A stretch of 64,000 nucleotides of DNA from the NCBI GenBank assembly GCA_019637855.1, contig JAHBUX010000005.1, forward strand, positions 1 to 64,000, in the 5' to 3' direction. This document shows, one piece after another, positions 28,436 to 36,185 of this stretch. Numbering within the stretch: position 1 is the stretch's first letter; every line of letters begins with the position of its first letter. The notes below the pieces were generated by a model, which saw nothing but the letters and a program-made list of their open reading frames with translations, was not told the origin of the DNA and searched no databases. The DNA comes from Bdellovibrionales bacterium (GTDB lineage Bacteria > Bdellovibrionota > Bdellovibrionia > Bdellovibrionales > UBA1609). The translations under genes and the position numbers were made by a program.

Positions 28436-28452
28436 ATCTCCTTAAAGGATCG

Positions 28453-29388
28453 TTACTGAATGGCCATTAGGCCCGAAGCGCGGGCCACCATTTCATGGAA
28501 CGGCAACGGCTTTTGCCAGTGATCAATGTGTGTAAAGTATTTGTCACCTTCGGCGGGCAAGATCACATCTTTACGCTCCAACACAGAGTGCGTGATAATG
28601 CGCGGCTTGCGACCTGTAAAACGATCGCGCAGATCAGAGAATGCGTCGATCAAGCGCGCCGTTCTGGTCATCACCGTTTCGGCCGTCACTCCATTGTTCA
28701 ACTGCCAATCCAAGAGAATAAAGTCGATCGGAGACGCCAGGATCTTGCGGTGCAAGTCTTCGTGTTGAGTGGCGACCTCAGTTTTATAACCGAGCTTGCG
28801 TAGGGCAGCCTGCACCGACATCGCAAGATCCACATCATCTTCCACGATCAATACACGTGGTACGTGTCGCTCCTCAGCGGTGGTCACGTAAGGCATCCCC
28901 TCGGTTTCGAAGCGGCGGCTGTGCCACTCACGCACTTGCTGCCGCAACATATGACGCCCCAACATAAAGGCCTCGCGTGGCGTGCGTGCGGTTGTCTGCG
29001 CATGAAAGCGTCCCTCCGCAAAATTACACTCCAGTTCAAACCGCCACTGCCCCATGTCCTGACTAAACTTCTCGCGATACCAGCTGTTGTAAGGGAATCG
29101 CTGAGCCAAGTCCGGTATATCCACCGCTTTCAGAGCGGCGATCTGCTCCTCAGCTGATTCCATCTCCTCCTCCCGTTCCCATTCCTCACCTGTACCACCA
29201 CCATTGTACTCTCCTGGAATCAACGCCTCATCATCCATAGGAGGGCCGTCCAGGCTAAGTAGAATAAGTGTGGCGCCGGCGTAGGTGACTGCTGCTATTG
29301 CGGCCATAGCGAGCGCCCATTCCGCCGGCACCAGAGATAAAGTTAAGGCCAGAGCAAAAACAAATATTAGTGTGTCTTTGAATTTCAT
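28453..29388 (-). CDS. Membrane-anchored receiver with HPF-like middle segment
   Basis: GAGGAGG precedes the ATG. Residues 5-46 form one or two membrane helices. A charged linker (Glu-rich, about 50-90) follows. Residues 113-160 contain RFHAQTTARTPREAF...MLRQQVREWHSRR. This matches in spacing the second half of hibernation-factor (HPF/RaiA) domains, where HA, a Tyr/Phe-Ala pair and LxxQL line up. The C-terminal receiver begins VLIVEDDVD and has Asp227 in ILLDWQL instead of the usual DxxMP, then HWQKPL. If the middle part is truly HPF-like, this is a membrane-tethered ribosome- or RNA-related receiver; otherwise it is an uncharacterised linker. It sits between a soluble paralogous receiver (16 bp upstream) and the Hpt gene. 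Confidence 0.75.
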   Translation of the reverse strand: MKFKDTLIFVFALALTLSLVPAEWALAMAAIAAVTYAGATLILLSLDGPPMDDEALIPGEYNGGGTGEEWEREEEMESAEEQIAALKAVDIPDLAQRFPYNSWYREKFSQDMGQWRFELECNFAEGRFHAQTTARTPREAFMLGRHMLRQQVREWHSRRFETEGMPYVTTAEERHVPRVLIVEDDVDLAMSVQAALRKLGYKTEVATQHEDLHRKILASPIDFILLDWQLNNGVTAETVMTRTARLIDAFSDLRDRFTGRKPRIITHSVLERKDVILPAEGDKYFTHIDHWQKPLPFHEMVARASGLMAIQ

Positions 29389-29404
29389 AAAATCCTCCTC
29401 TCGT

Positions 29405-29872
29405 TCAGCGCTCGATCTGTTTCAAAAGCTGAAGCACACGTGCCAATAGCTCTCGTTGACCGATCGGCTTACGCCAATGCGCCAGATGCTGAAAATACGG
29501 GTTTTCCAGTCTTCTAATCTCGGATTCATGCAGACCGGAGTACGTTATAATTTTAGGCCTCGGCCATTGACGGCGTGAGCCTTCCCCAAACTTTCTAAAA
29601 GTCCGCGAACACTGATCGACGATATCGCTGGCATCAATATGCCGATCCAATTTCCAGTCCAAAATGATGATGTCCGTCTTTAGAGAGCACATCTTCTTTT
29701 TTGCTTCCAGCCATCCTAAGGAGCAGGTGATGTCGCAACCCAAATGCGAAAACACCGAGCCCATCTGCAGCGCCGAATCCACGTCATCATCAACAATTAA
29801 TACGCTCGTTGGCCTGTTGGCGCGCTTCTCGTGGTTCGGGCTAAGCTGACCGTGCAATTCTTCCTTGAACAT
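29405..29872 (-). CDS. Single-domain receiver protein, paralogue of the membrane-anchored receiver
   Basis: The start at 29872 is preceded by GGGGGA; a frame reaching 30046 would run into the divergent regulator gene. The 155-residue product is almost all receiver: VLIVDDDVD, phospho-Asp72 in IILDWKLD, then KIITYSG and HWRKPI. The next gene product shares the DW-x-L phosphorylation loop, the RKPRIITHSVLE/RPKIITYSGLHE strand and the YF-x-H-x-x-HW-x-KP ending, so the two are tandem paralogues and this one lost or never had the membrane and linker part. It is the first gene of the five-gene leftward relay operon, divergent from the OmpR-type regulator gene. Confidence 0.85.
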   Translation of the reverse strand: MFKEELHGQLSPNHEKRANRPTSVLIVDDDVDSALQMGSVFSHLGCDITCSLGWLEAKKKMCSLKTDIIILDWKLDRHIDASDIVDQCSRTFRKFGEGSRRQWPRPKIITYSGLHESEIRRLENPYFQHLAHWRKPIGQRELLARVLQLLKQIER

Positions 29873-30039
29873 TCGTCCCCCCTCGTTAAAAATAGTATCT
29901 CTAAACAAAATCAGATGTGGTGCCGTAAGACTGCAGAGATGTCGCAACAATTCCAAAAAAGAGACAGAAATCGTCTCGTTCCAGCGAACCAAAATGGGCC
30001 AAACTTGGAAGCGGGCATGGGCATTGGTAGAATGGTCGG

Positions 30040-30732
30040 ATGGCAAAAATTCTACTTATCGACGACTCTGTCGACATAGGGGTTTTGGTTGAGCATGGAT
30101 TGAACTCCTATATGACATTCCAAGCCTACTCTCTGGCTGAAGCCGAAGAGATGTTGAAACGGCCGGATTTTGCCTTGATTTTGATCGATGTGGGTTTACC
30201 CGACGGCAACGGTTTCGATTTCTGTCAGCGCCTGATGCAACATCCCTTGTACATGAAAACTCCTAAAATTCTGCTGACCGCCATGGATCAGGCTTCAGAA
30301 AAGGTGTATGGATTTAATTGCGGTGCCGACGACTACGTCACCAAACCATTCAATCCCATCGAGCTGAAAGCTCGCGTCGATCGCTATCTGCAGCGCAAGC
30401 TCACAAATTTTGGAGTGGAAGTTCACGGTCATTTCGAATTTAATCTCGAATTTCAAAGATGCACCCGTCTCGAAGGCGGACAGCGGGTCGAAATGGACTT
30501 AACGCCGACCGAATTCCGCCTGTTTCTCACTCTTATCAAAAGTGCAGGACGAGTGCTTTCACGCAAGACGCTCGAGCAGGTTGGATGGGAAGGTTCGGTT
30601 ATCGAATTACGCGGTATCGACACTCACATCGCCCACCTGCGCAAAAAACTAGGCCCTTTTCGCAAGCAGCTCGTATCGGTCTATGGCCAAGGCTACTCAT
30701 TCTCCCTAGACCAGGTTAAAAAAGCCGCCTAA
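30040..30732 (+). CDS. OmpR-family response regulator
   Basis: The 230-residue protein has a full receiver: acidic pair at DDSVD, phospho-Asp50 in LILIDVGLPDG, and YVTKPFNP. A C-terminal winged helix runs from about residue 130 to 225, with FNLEFQRCTRLEGG, TPTEFRLFLTLIKSAGRVLSRKTL (in parts) and the recognition region DTHIAHLRKKLG. It binds DNA when phosphorylated. It heads a rightward unit: sensor kinase 74 bp later, then a receiver-kinase, a CheY-like receiver and a surface protein, all overlapping by ATGA. The operon is divergent from the Hpt/hybrid-kinase operon, over 167 bp that probably hold both promoters. Confidence 0.93.
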   Translation: MAKILLIDDSVDIGVLVEHGLNSYMTFQAYSLAEAEEMLKRPDFALILIDVGLPDGNGFDFCQRLMQHPLYMKTPKILLTAMDQASEKVYGFNCGADDYVTKPFNPIELKARVDRYLQRKLTNFGVEVHGHFEFNLEFQRCTRLEGGQRVEMDLTPTEFRLFLTLIKSAGRVLSRKTLEQVGWEGSVIELRGIDTHIAHLRKKLGPFRKQLVSVYGQGYSFSLDQVKKAA

Positions 30733-30806
30733 GCCCCACTCGACCTGGACCAATGTCCGTACGAAAATCTCGCTGAAGCTCCGAATAGTATAGAGAGGAG
30801 CGTAGC

Positions 30807-32870
30807 GTGAAGTGGTCGATAAGAACCAAATTTCTGGCCGTAATGAGCACCCTTTTAGCCACATGCTTGGGTGTCTATCTGTTCATGGCCATCACGGTTT
30901 TCAAATCAGACAAAACACAGCTCGTCTTCGACTTGAACCGCAGCCAGGTTTCAAACTTAACCAGCGAACTGGAAACTCAGTTTGGTGGTGTTTCCGAAAA
31001 GCTCAAAATTTTCGCTCTTCTTCCCCCAGCTATGCAAGCCAAGATGGCCGCCGACCTTCTGTCAGAGAACTCGGATATCGTAGCCGTATCGATCTTCAAG
31101 AGCGCGGAAAGCCAACCCGAACGCTCTTACTACCAAGATAAATTTCTAGAAACCTACGGTCTCGACAAAGCCTTCTTCGGCAAGGTGGCTTCCGAGAATC
31201 CCATCCCGTTCGCACAGATACTGCAGCGTGGGGAAGATATCTGGAACGCCTCAGCTGTTGGCGGCCCGCCGCTGATTGGTTACGGCCGCCTTGTGGTGAT
31301 GCAAGACGAGCGCGGCATGCCGCTTGAACAATGGGCGGTGGTCGGTTTTGTAAAGCTCGATCGCTTCTTGAAGTCCGTATCAATCGTGCGATTGAGCGAA
31401 GTGGTCGTGGCCAATCGCGACGGTGAAGTGTTGGTACATCCCGATGCCGCTTCTTTGATCAAACGTCCTCAGGTACGCGACGACGTGCTTTTTAGCGAAG
31501 CTCTCAACATGAAAGCCAAAGTCACAGTGGTCAATCGTGAAATTGGACATGATCGCGTCCTAGGTGCTCTTGCGAAGGGCTTTAACGATCAGATTTTTGT
31601 TGTCGCCAAAGCCTCTGAAAACCAAGTGTTCCAAGTGGTGCGCGATCTTTCTGTACGCACGGCTCTGTTCGGTTCAATCGTACTTACCCTGGTTATCCTT
31701 GCCGCCTTCTTGCTGTCACGCTCGCTGACCGAGAATATTGCTATCTTGGTGGACGGTATGGAGTCCGTCGCCAAAGGCGATCTGACAAGTAGCATTCACC
31801 TGCGTGGTCGCGATGAAACGGTGCTACTCGCAAACTCATTCAATCAGATGATTCATGACCTCAAAGAGTCGCGCGATGCGCTTGAGACCATGAACCGCGA
31901 ACTCGATCAGAAGGTCAAGGAGCGCACCCTACAACTCGAGGAGCAAAACAAAAAGGTGAAAGAGGTTCAAGAGGCATTGATTCATACAACACGCCTCGCT
32001 TCCGTCGGTGAAATTGCAGGCCGTACCGCCCATGAGGTGTTGAATCCGCTGACTATCTTGCTCACGCGCGCTGGTCTTGTTCAGAAAAAGGTAGCCGAGG
32101 AATCTCCCTTGCCGCTGCTTGAGGAGATCCGCCAAGCCTGGAGCAAAGAATTTTCCGAAGGAGGCTTTGCAAAACTGATGCAGAGCTGGCAGACGGCTTC
32201 CAGCGTGATGCCGGGCAAGAGTCTTCTGCAAGAGGATCTTGAAAACATCGAACGCCTAACCGCTGACCTAAAGAAACAACAGAAGTCCCTAAGCGGAGAT
32301 ATAGAATTTATCCGCATGGAAGGCGAGCGTATCGGCAAGATCATCAACGGAATGCGGCGTATGGGGCATTTGAAGTCTGATGTCCAACCGCACTCGGTGC
32401 ACGCCATTCTCAGTGATTGCTGCCACATCATGAACGATCTTTTCGAACAACGCGGCTTCAGAATTGAACAGGCCTTCCTCGCCAATCCGGATGTGTGTCC
32501 CGTCGATCGCGACGAAATGATTCAGTCCGTGACCAATCTCATGCGCAACTCTCTACAGGCTTTGGAAGATGCTCATCCATCCAATCCCACAATGACCGTG
32601 CGCACAGAGTCGCATGGTGAACAACTATGGATCGACGTGGAAGACAACGGCGTCGGCGTACGCCCAGAACATCAAAGCAAACTTTTTGAATCCAGCTTCA
32701 CCACCAAATCCGCGGATCAAGGCACGGGTTTGGGCTTAGGCATCGCCCGTCGCTTTGTACGCGAATTCGGCGGTGATATTGAATTCGTCACTTCCGTCCC
32801 TTTAAACAAAACCGTTTTCCGTATCCGTTTGCCTCTGAAAAAGGCTAAAAACACAGGAGCCGCAGCATGA
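30807..32870 (+). CDS. Membrane sensor histidine kinase with Cache-like periplasmic domain
   Basis: Translation starts at a GTG after GAGAGGAG. The 687-residue protein has membrane helices near residues 10-32 and 287-309 enclosing an extracytoplasmic sensor of about 255 residues. The latter has a dCache-like pattern (a long first helix, then strands including VVANRDGEVLVHPD). HAMP follows (LTENIAILVDGMESVAKGDL), then a coiled coil, and HisKA with RTAHEVLNPLTILL (His near residue 408). The HisKA domain is enlarged by about 80 residues between helices. The ATPase domain shows NLMRNSLQALED, EDNGVGV and GTGLGLGIARR. It overlaps the next gene by 4 bp. The enlarged dimerisation region resembles kinases that bind extra partners such as the adjacent receivers. 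Confidence 0.9.
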   Translation: MKWSIRTKFLAVMSTLLATCLGVYLFMAITVFKSDKTQLVFDLNRSQVSNLTSELETQFGGVSEKLKIFALLPPAMQAKMAADLLSENSDIVAVSIFKSAESQPERSYYQDKFLETYGLDKAFFGKVASENPIPFAQILQRGEDIWNASAVGGPPLIGYGRLVVMQDERGMPLEQWAVVGFVKLDRFLKSVSIVRLSEVVVANRDGEVLVHPDAASLIKRPQVRDDVLFSEALNMKAKVTVVNREIGHDRVLGALAKGFNDQIFVVAKASENQVFQVVRDLSVRTALFGSIVLTLVILAAFLLSRSLTENIAILVDGMESVAKGDLTSSIHLRGRDETVLLANSFNQMIHDLKESRDALETMNRELDQKVKERTLQLEEQNKKVKEVQEALIHTTRLASVGEIAGRTAHEVLNPLTILLTRAGLVQKKVAEESPLPLLEEIRQAWSKEFSEGGFAKLMQSWQTASSVMPGKSLLQEDLENIERLTADLKKQQKSLSGDIEFIRMEGERIGKIINGMRRMGHLKSDVQPHSVHAILSDCCHIMNDLFEQRGFRIEQAFLANPDVCPVDRDEMIQSVTNLMRNSLQALEDAHPSNPTMTVRTESHGEQLWIDVEDNGVGVRPEHQSKLFESSFTTKSADQGTGLGLGIARRFVREFGGDIEFVTSVPLNKTVFRIRLPLKKAKNTGAAA

Positions 32871-34150
32871 GCACAGCCGCAAAGCTCATTCGAGACCAAA
32901 AAAACCTTTTACCCAAGAACGCGCCTGTTCCCAATCGCCGCGTTCTTGTGATCGATGACGAACCTGAAATCGGTGAAGGCATCCGTCGCATCCTCTACCC
33001 GCAGCCTGCAGGTAACGTCTCCGCTATCCGGTCGAGCCGTAGCCCCAGCGCTTCAACCCCAACGGTTGTCAAAAATGCGGCCGGCCCCGAGTTCGACGTC
33101 GTGGTGGTCAGCTCGCCGGAAGCCGCATTGGAAGCCGTCACCCATGCTCTACGCGAAAGCCGACCGTTTGCCGTGGGTTTTTTCGACGTGATGTTGGGCG
33201 CCGAAATGGATGGTATCGAGTTGGTGAAGCAAATCTTGTCGGTGGACCCGAAAATGTTCGCCGTGTTCGTTACGGCCTATCACGATCGTACCGTGGACAC
33301 TATCGGTTCTTTCTTGGGAGAGGAGAACCGCGAAAAATGGGACTATATAAACAAACCCTTTAGTGAAGGTGAGATTCTGCAAAAAGCCCGTAACGCCTCG
33401 AGCCTATGGGATTTGCACCGCCTCAAAGAATGGCAAGAAGAACGCCTCAGCGAAGCTCACCAGCTACTTTTGCACGGTGAGAAACAAAATGCCGTAGCCG
33501 CCATCGGCCGTTCGGTCGCCCATGAGTTCGGGAACTTACTTACGCATATCGTAGGCAATGCCGAGATTGCCCTTGAGAACAAAACACCCGAAGTGATGAC
33601 GAATGCTCTGGACATCATCCTTAAAGCATCCGACACCGCTTCCAATATTCTCTTACGCTTTCGCAAACTGCACGGCTCCGAAGAACAGGCCCCAAAGGCG
33701 GAAACTGTAGACGTATGGAAAGCGATCGAGGAAGCGACGGAGCTTCTGGAGTTCCAGTTTCGCAAACACTACATCCATATATTTAAAGCCAAACAAGAAC
33801 CGGTGACCCTTGAGGGCCATCGTCATTCTTTAGTCCAGGTATTTGTGAATCTATTCTTAAATTCAATCCATGCCATGACCGATGGCGGAGAGATCCACAT
33901 CGCAGTGACGCAAAAGTCGAAATCCGTACATATCTCCGTACGCGACACCGGCCCTGGAATTCCCGAAGATATTCTACCCAAAGTAACACAACCGCTATTC
34001 ACCACCAAAGGCAGTGGCGGCAGTGGCTTGGGACTCGCCATTTGCAAAGAGATTGTTGAGATCGAGCACGGGGGTGAACTCTCCGTGCAAAACCACGTGA
34101 AAGGCGGCACTGAGGTGACCATCACGTTCACGGAGGAGGACGAAGAATGA
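32867..34150 (+). CDS. Receiver-histidine kinase with inserted receiver loop
   Basis: The 427-residue soluble protein starts with a receiver (VLVIDDEPEIGEG, phospho-Asp near residue 106 in GFFDVMLGAEMDG, then NKPFSEGE). The receiver carries a Ser/Pro-rich insertion of about 30 residues after the first helix (residues about 45-78), unusual for a receiver. HisKA follows with AHEFGNLLTHIV (His near residue 218), where Gly replaces the usual Pro/Arg pattern. The ATPase domain has NLFLNSIHAMTDGG, DTGPGIP and GGSGLGLAIC. Such receiver-first kinases usually act as intermediates, taking phosphate from one kinase and controlling another. It overlaps the gene before and the gene after by 4 bp each, so the three are produced together. 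Confidence 0.9.
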   Translation: MSTAAKLIRDQKNLLPKNAPVPNRRVLVIDDEPEIGEGIRRILYPQPAGNVSAIRSSRSPSASTPTVVKNAAGPEFDVVVVSSPEAALEAVTHALRESRPFAVGFFDVMLGAEMDGIELVKQILSVDPKMFAVFVTAYHDRTVDTIGSFLGEENREKWDYINKPFSEGEILQKARNASSLWDLHRLKEWQEERLSEAHQLLLHGEKQNAVAAIGRSVAHEFGNLLTHIVGNAEIALENKTPEVMTNALDIILKASDTASNILLRFRKLHGSEEQAPKAETVDVWKAIEEATELLEFQFRKHYIHIFKAKQEPVTLEGHRHSLVQVFVNLFLNSIHAMTDGGEIHIAVTQKSKSVHISVRDTGPGIPEDILPKVTQPLFTTKGSGGSGLGLAICKEIVEIEHGGELSVQNHVKGGTEVTITFTEEDEE

Positions 34151-34590
34151 AAAACGAACCCGTAAACTCAGTCAAAGCCGCACATCTGGCTGTGCTGGTC
34201 GTCGACGACGACACCATGATTCGCCAGATTATCATTCAGCAACTGAGAACCATCGGCTTTCAAAGGTTTCTCGAAGCCAACGACGGTACGGAAGCTTTCA
34301 AGTTTATGCTCGATCCTTTGCAGAAGGTGGACATCATCATTTGCGACTGGGAAATGCCGAAGACCGACGGACTCACCTTCTTGCGCGCCGTACGTAATCA
34401 CCGGACCCGCTCGAAAACACCGTTCATTATGGTCACCAGTCAACAGAGCCAAGAACGTATGAAGATCTCCAAAGCCAAAAAGCATCTAGTAGACGCTTAT
34501 ATCGTAAAGCCGTTCCGCGCGGAAACTTTGCGCCAAAAAGTATTTCAGGTGCTGTTTGATGCCTTGGAGAAGAAAACGATCGCCGGATGA
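34147..34590 (+). CDS. CheY-like single-domain receiver
   Basis: The 147-residue protein is a receiver with an intact site: DDDTMIR, phospho-Asp67 in IICDWEMPKTDG, MVTSQQS and VKPFRAET. It most resembles the CheY/chemotaxis-type receivers by the DWEMP loop and length. It has no output domain, so it acts by protein contact, as an end-point or as a phosphate sink for the overlapping receiver-kinase. It also overlaps the downstream glycine-rich surface protein gene by 4 bp, so regulation and surface protein are linked in translation. Confidence 0.92.
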   Translation: MKNEPVNSVKAAHLAVLVVDDDTMIRQIIIQQLRTIGFQRFLEANDGTEAFKFMLDPLQKVDIIICDWEMPKTDGLTFLRAVRNHRTRSKTPFIMVTSQQSQERMKISKAKKHLVDAYIVKPFRAETLRQKVFQVLFDALEKKTIAG

Positions 34591-36185
34591 TTCGTTTCGC
34601 CGCCGCCCTTCTTTTCTGTCTGCCTCTAGATGCGCGCGCGGCGCAATTGGTGGAGACTTTCTCCACCCGCACTTTCTATGACAGCGGCGCCGCCTCTACC
34701 AACGAGGCCGTGTGGAATCAAACCCTGGGAAAAATCCATCCATCCCTCGTGGTGGTCAACTGGACCGTAGGAGTTTTCGATCCTCTTACTGATACCCGTC
34801 ACATCGACGTCGGTGACGGCAGCGATGGTGCCTTCGACAGCACAACGTACGCCAATTTCGGTAGCACCAGCGGCGCAGTCATCTACTTGAACACCACCGA
34901 CCATCCCGTGCTCAATGTGACCCGTTTTGAACTCGAGGCAGGGAAAATTCTTGAAGTTAGTGGACCCAACCCACTTATCATTCGCAGCCAATCCGATGTC
35001 TTCATCCGCGGAACAATCAATTGTGCCGGTGGCAACGGCGAAGACGGCAATGGCGCCACGGCCGGTAACGGCGGCAGCGGACGCTGCGGCGGCATGAACG
35101 GCGGAGCCGGGGGAACCAGCGGCGTAAACAGCGGAAATGGAGTCAATGGCGACGACGCTACGGGCGCAGTCACCGGCGGTGGCGGGGGCGCCGGAGTTGA
35201 CCAAAGCGGCGGCGGCGGAGGTGGTGGATGGAACACGAACACCGCAGGTGATGGTGATACGCCCACCAATGGCGGTCAAGGTGGAGGCTCAGATCCCGAT
35301 GAATCCTTCATAACTATCGCCGGAGGAGCCGGAGGCGGAGGTGGCGCTAGCGTCACCGGAGATGGCGGCGGCGGGGGCGGAGCTGGAGGCGGCACTGTTA
35401 TCATTCATGCCGCGGGAAATTTTGAACTCGGAACTTCCCCTACATCAAATGACGGCTACATTTTGGTCAATGGAGGCGACGGGGGCAATTCAACAGCCAA
35501 CGGTGCCCCCGGAGGCGGCGGCGGGGGCGGCTCTTTGCAGGTTTTTGTCGGCGGCGATGTAAGCATCTACACTCTTGATATTGACGGCGGTGCCCAGGCG
35601 TTGGGCGGCGATGGCGGCAATATCAATGGCGCCGGCGGCAATGGTGGTTTTGGTCGCAACTGGATCACTGGCCGTTCGTATCACCGCGGCGGACCCACCG
35701 GCTATTCCCCTCAAGAAGAAGGCAACGTGGTAGTCAGCGGCGATTGGGTGGAGTACAGCACTGAAAAACAATCCGTAATCACCAAGGCGTTTGACCTCAA
35801 CAGCACATTAGCGATCCTCGGTGGCTTCGCATTTTCACCATCGTCACCCGATTTCAGCGTGGAATACGCAGGCAGCTCTGATGGCTTCGCCAACGACAAT
35901 ACCGGATGGGTGCCTTCGCTCGCAACGATTCAAGGTAAACGCTACGTGAAATTCAGATTTTCAGTGGAAACAAGCGCAACGGCTCCGAATATGATCGACA
36001 GTGCCACACTCGACTACACGCCCGGCATGAAAGAAGACTTCGAATTCATAAGCGCAGGATGTGGACGCGTGAACTCGACTTCTCATCCACCGGTAGGATT
36101 TCTGTTGTGCGTGCTTTCGACACTGACGATTCTTATGGGCCTAAAATTCAAAGCCCGCCAGACCAAACGCACTTCCGACAAATGA
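34587..36185 (+). CDS. Glycine-rich surface protein with Cys-containing C-terminal sorting signal
   Basis: The 532 residues begin with a Sec signal peptide ending DARAA. Residues about 130-380 are dominated by Gly/Ala/Asn/Ser repeats (many GGxGG) of a fibrous, PE_PGRS-like kind, interrupted by Cys (RCGGM). A more ordered strand-rich part follows (about 380-480). The end has the tripartite layout of a sorting signal: SAGCGRVNSTSHPP, a hydrophobic helix VGFLLCVLSTLTILMG, then basic KFKARQTKR. An invariant Cys just before the helix is a feature of the MYXO-CTERM/JDVT-CTERM/synergist-CTERM groups processed by membrane proteases. That it is anchored this way is inference. The gene is the last of the relay operon, with a 4-bp overlap, and converges by 45 bp with the FecR-like gene. 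Confidence 0.8.
   Translation: MIRFAAALLFCLPLDARAAQLVETFSTRTFYDSGAASTNEAVWNQTLGKIHPSLVVVNWTVGVFDPLTDTRHIDVGDGSDGAFDSTTYANFGSTSGAVIYLNTTDHPVLNVTRFELEAGKILEVSGPNPLIIRSQSDVFIRGTINCAGGNGEDGNGATAGNGGSGRCGGMNGGAGGTSGVNSGNGVNGDDATGAVTGGGGGAGVDQSGGGGGGGWNTNTAGDGDTPTNGGQGGGSDPDESFITIAGGAGGGGGASVTGDGGGGGGAGGGTVIIHAAGNFELGTSPTSNDGYILVNGGDGGNSTANGAPGGGGGGGSLQVFVGGDVSIYTLDIDGGAQALGGDGGNINGAGGNGGFGRNWITGRSYHRGGPTGYSPQEEGNVVVSGDWVEYSTEKQSVITKAFDLNSTLAILGGFAFSPSSPDFSVEYAGSSDGFANDNTGWVPSLATIQGKRYVKFRFSVETSATAPNMIDSATLDYTPGMKEDFEFISAGCGRVNSTSHPPVGFLLCVLSTLTILMGLKFKARQTKRTSDK

Noticed and set aside
34883-35269. Pro-rich frame opposite the glycine-rich surface protein
   Set aside because: Its Pro runs are simply the complement of the GGC/GGT glycine codons.
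35020-35660. Repeat array resembling a tandem repeat or CRISPR
   Set aside because: The repeats are irregular Gly-codon runs in frame with the surface protein; no constant-length spacer pattern exists.
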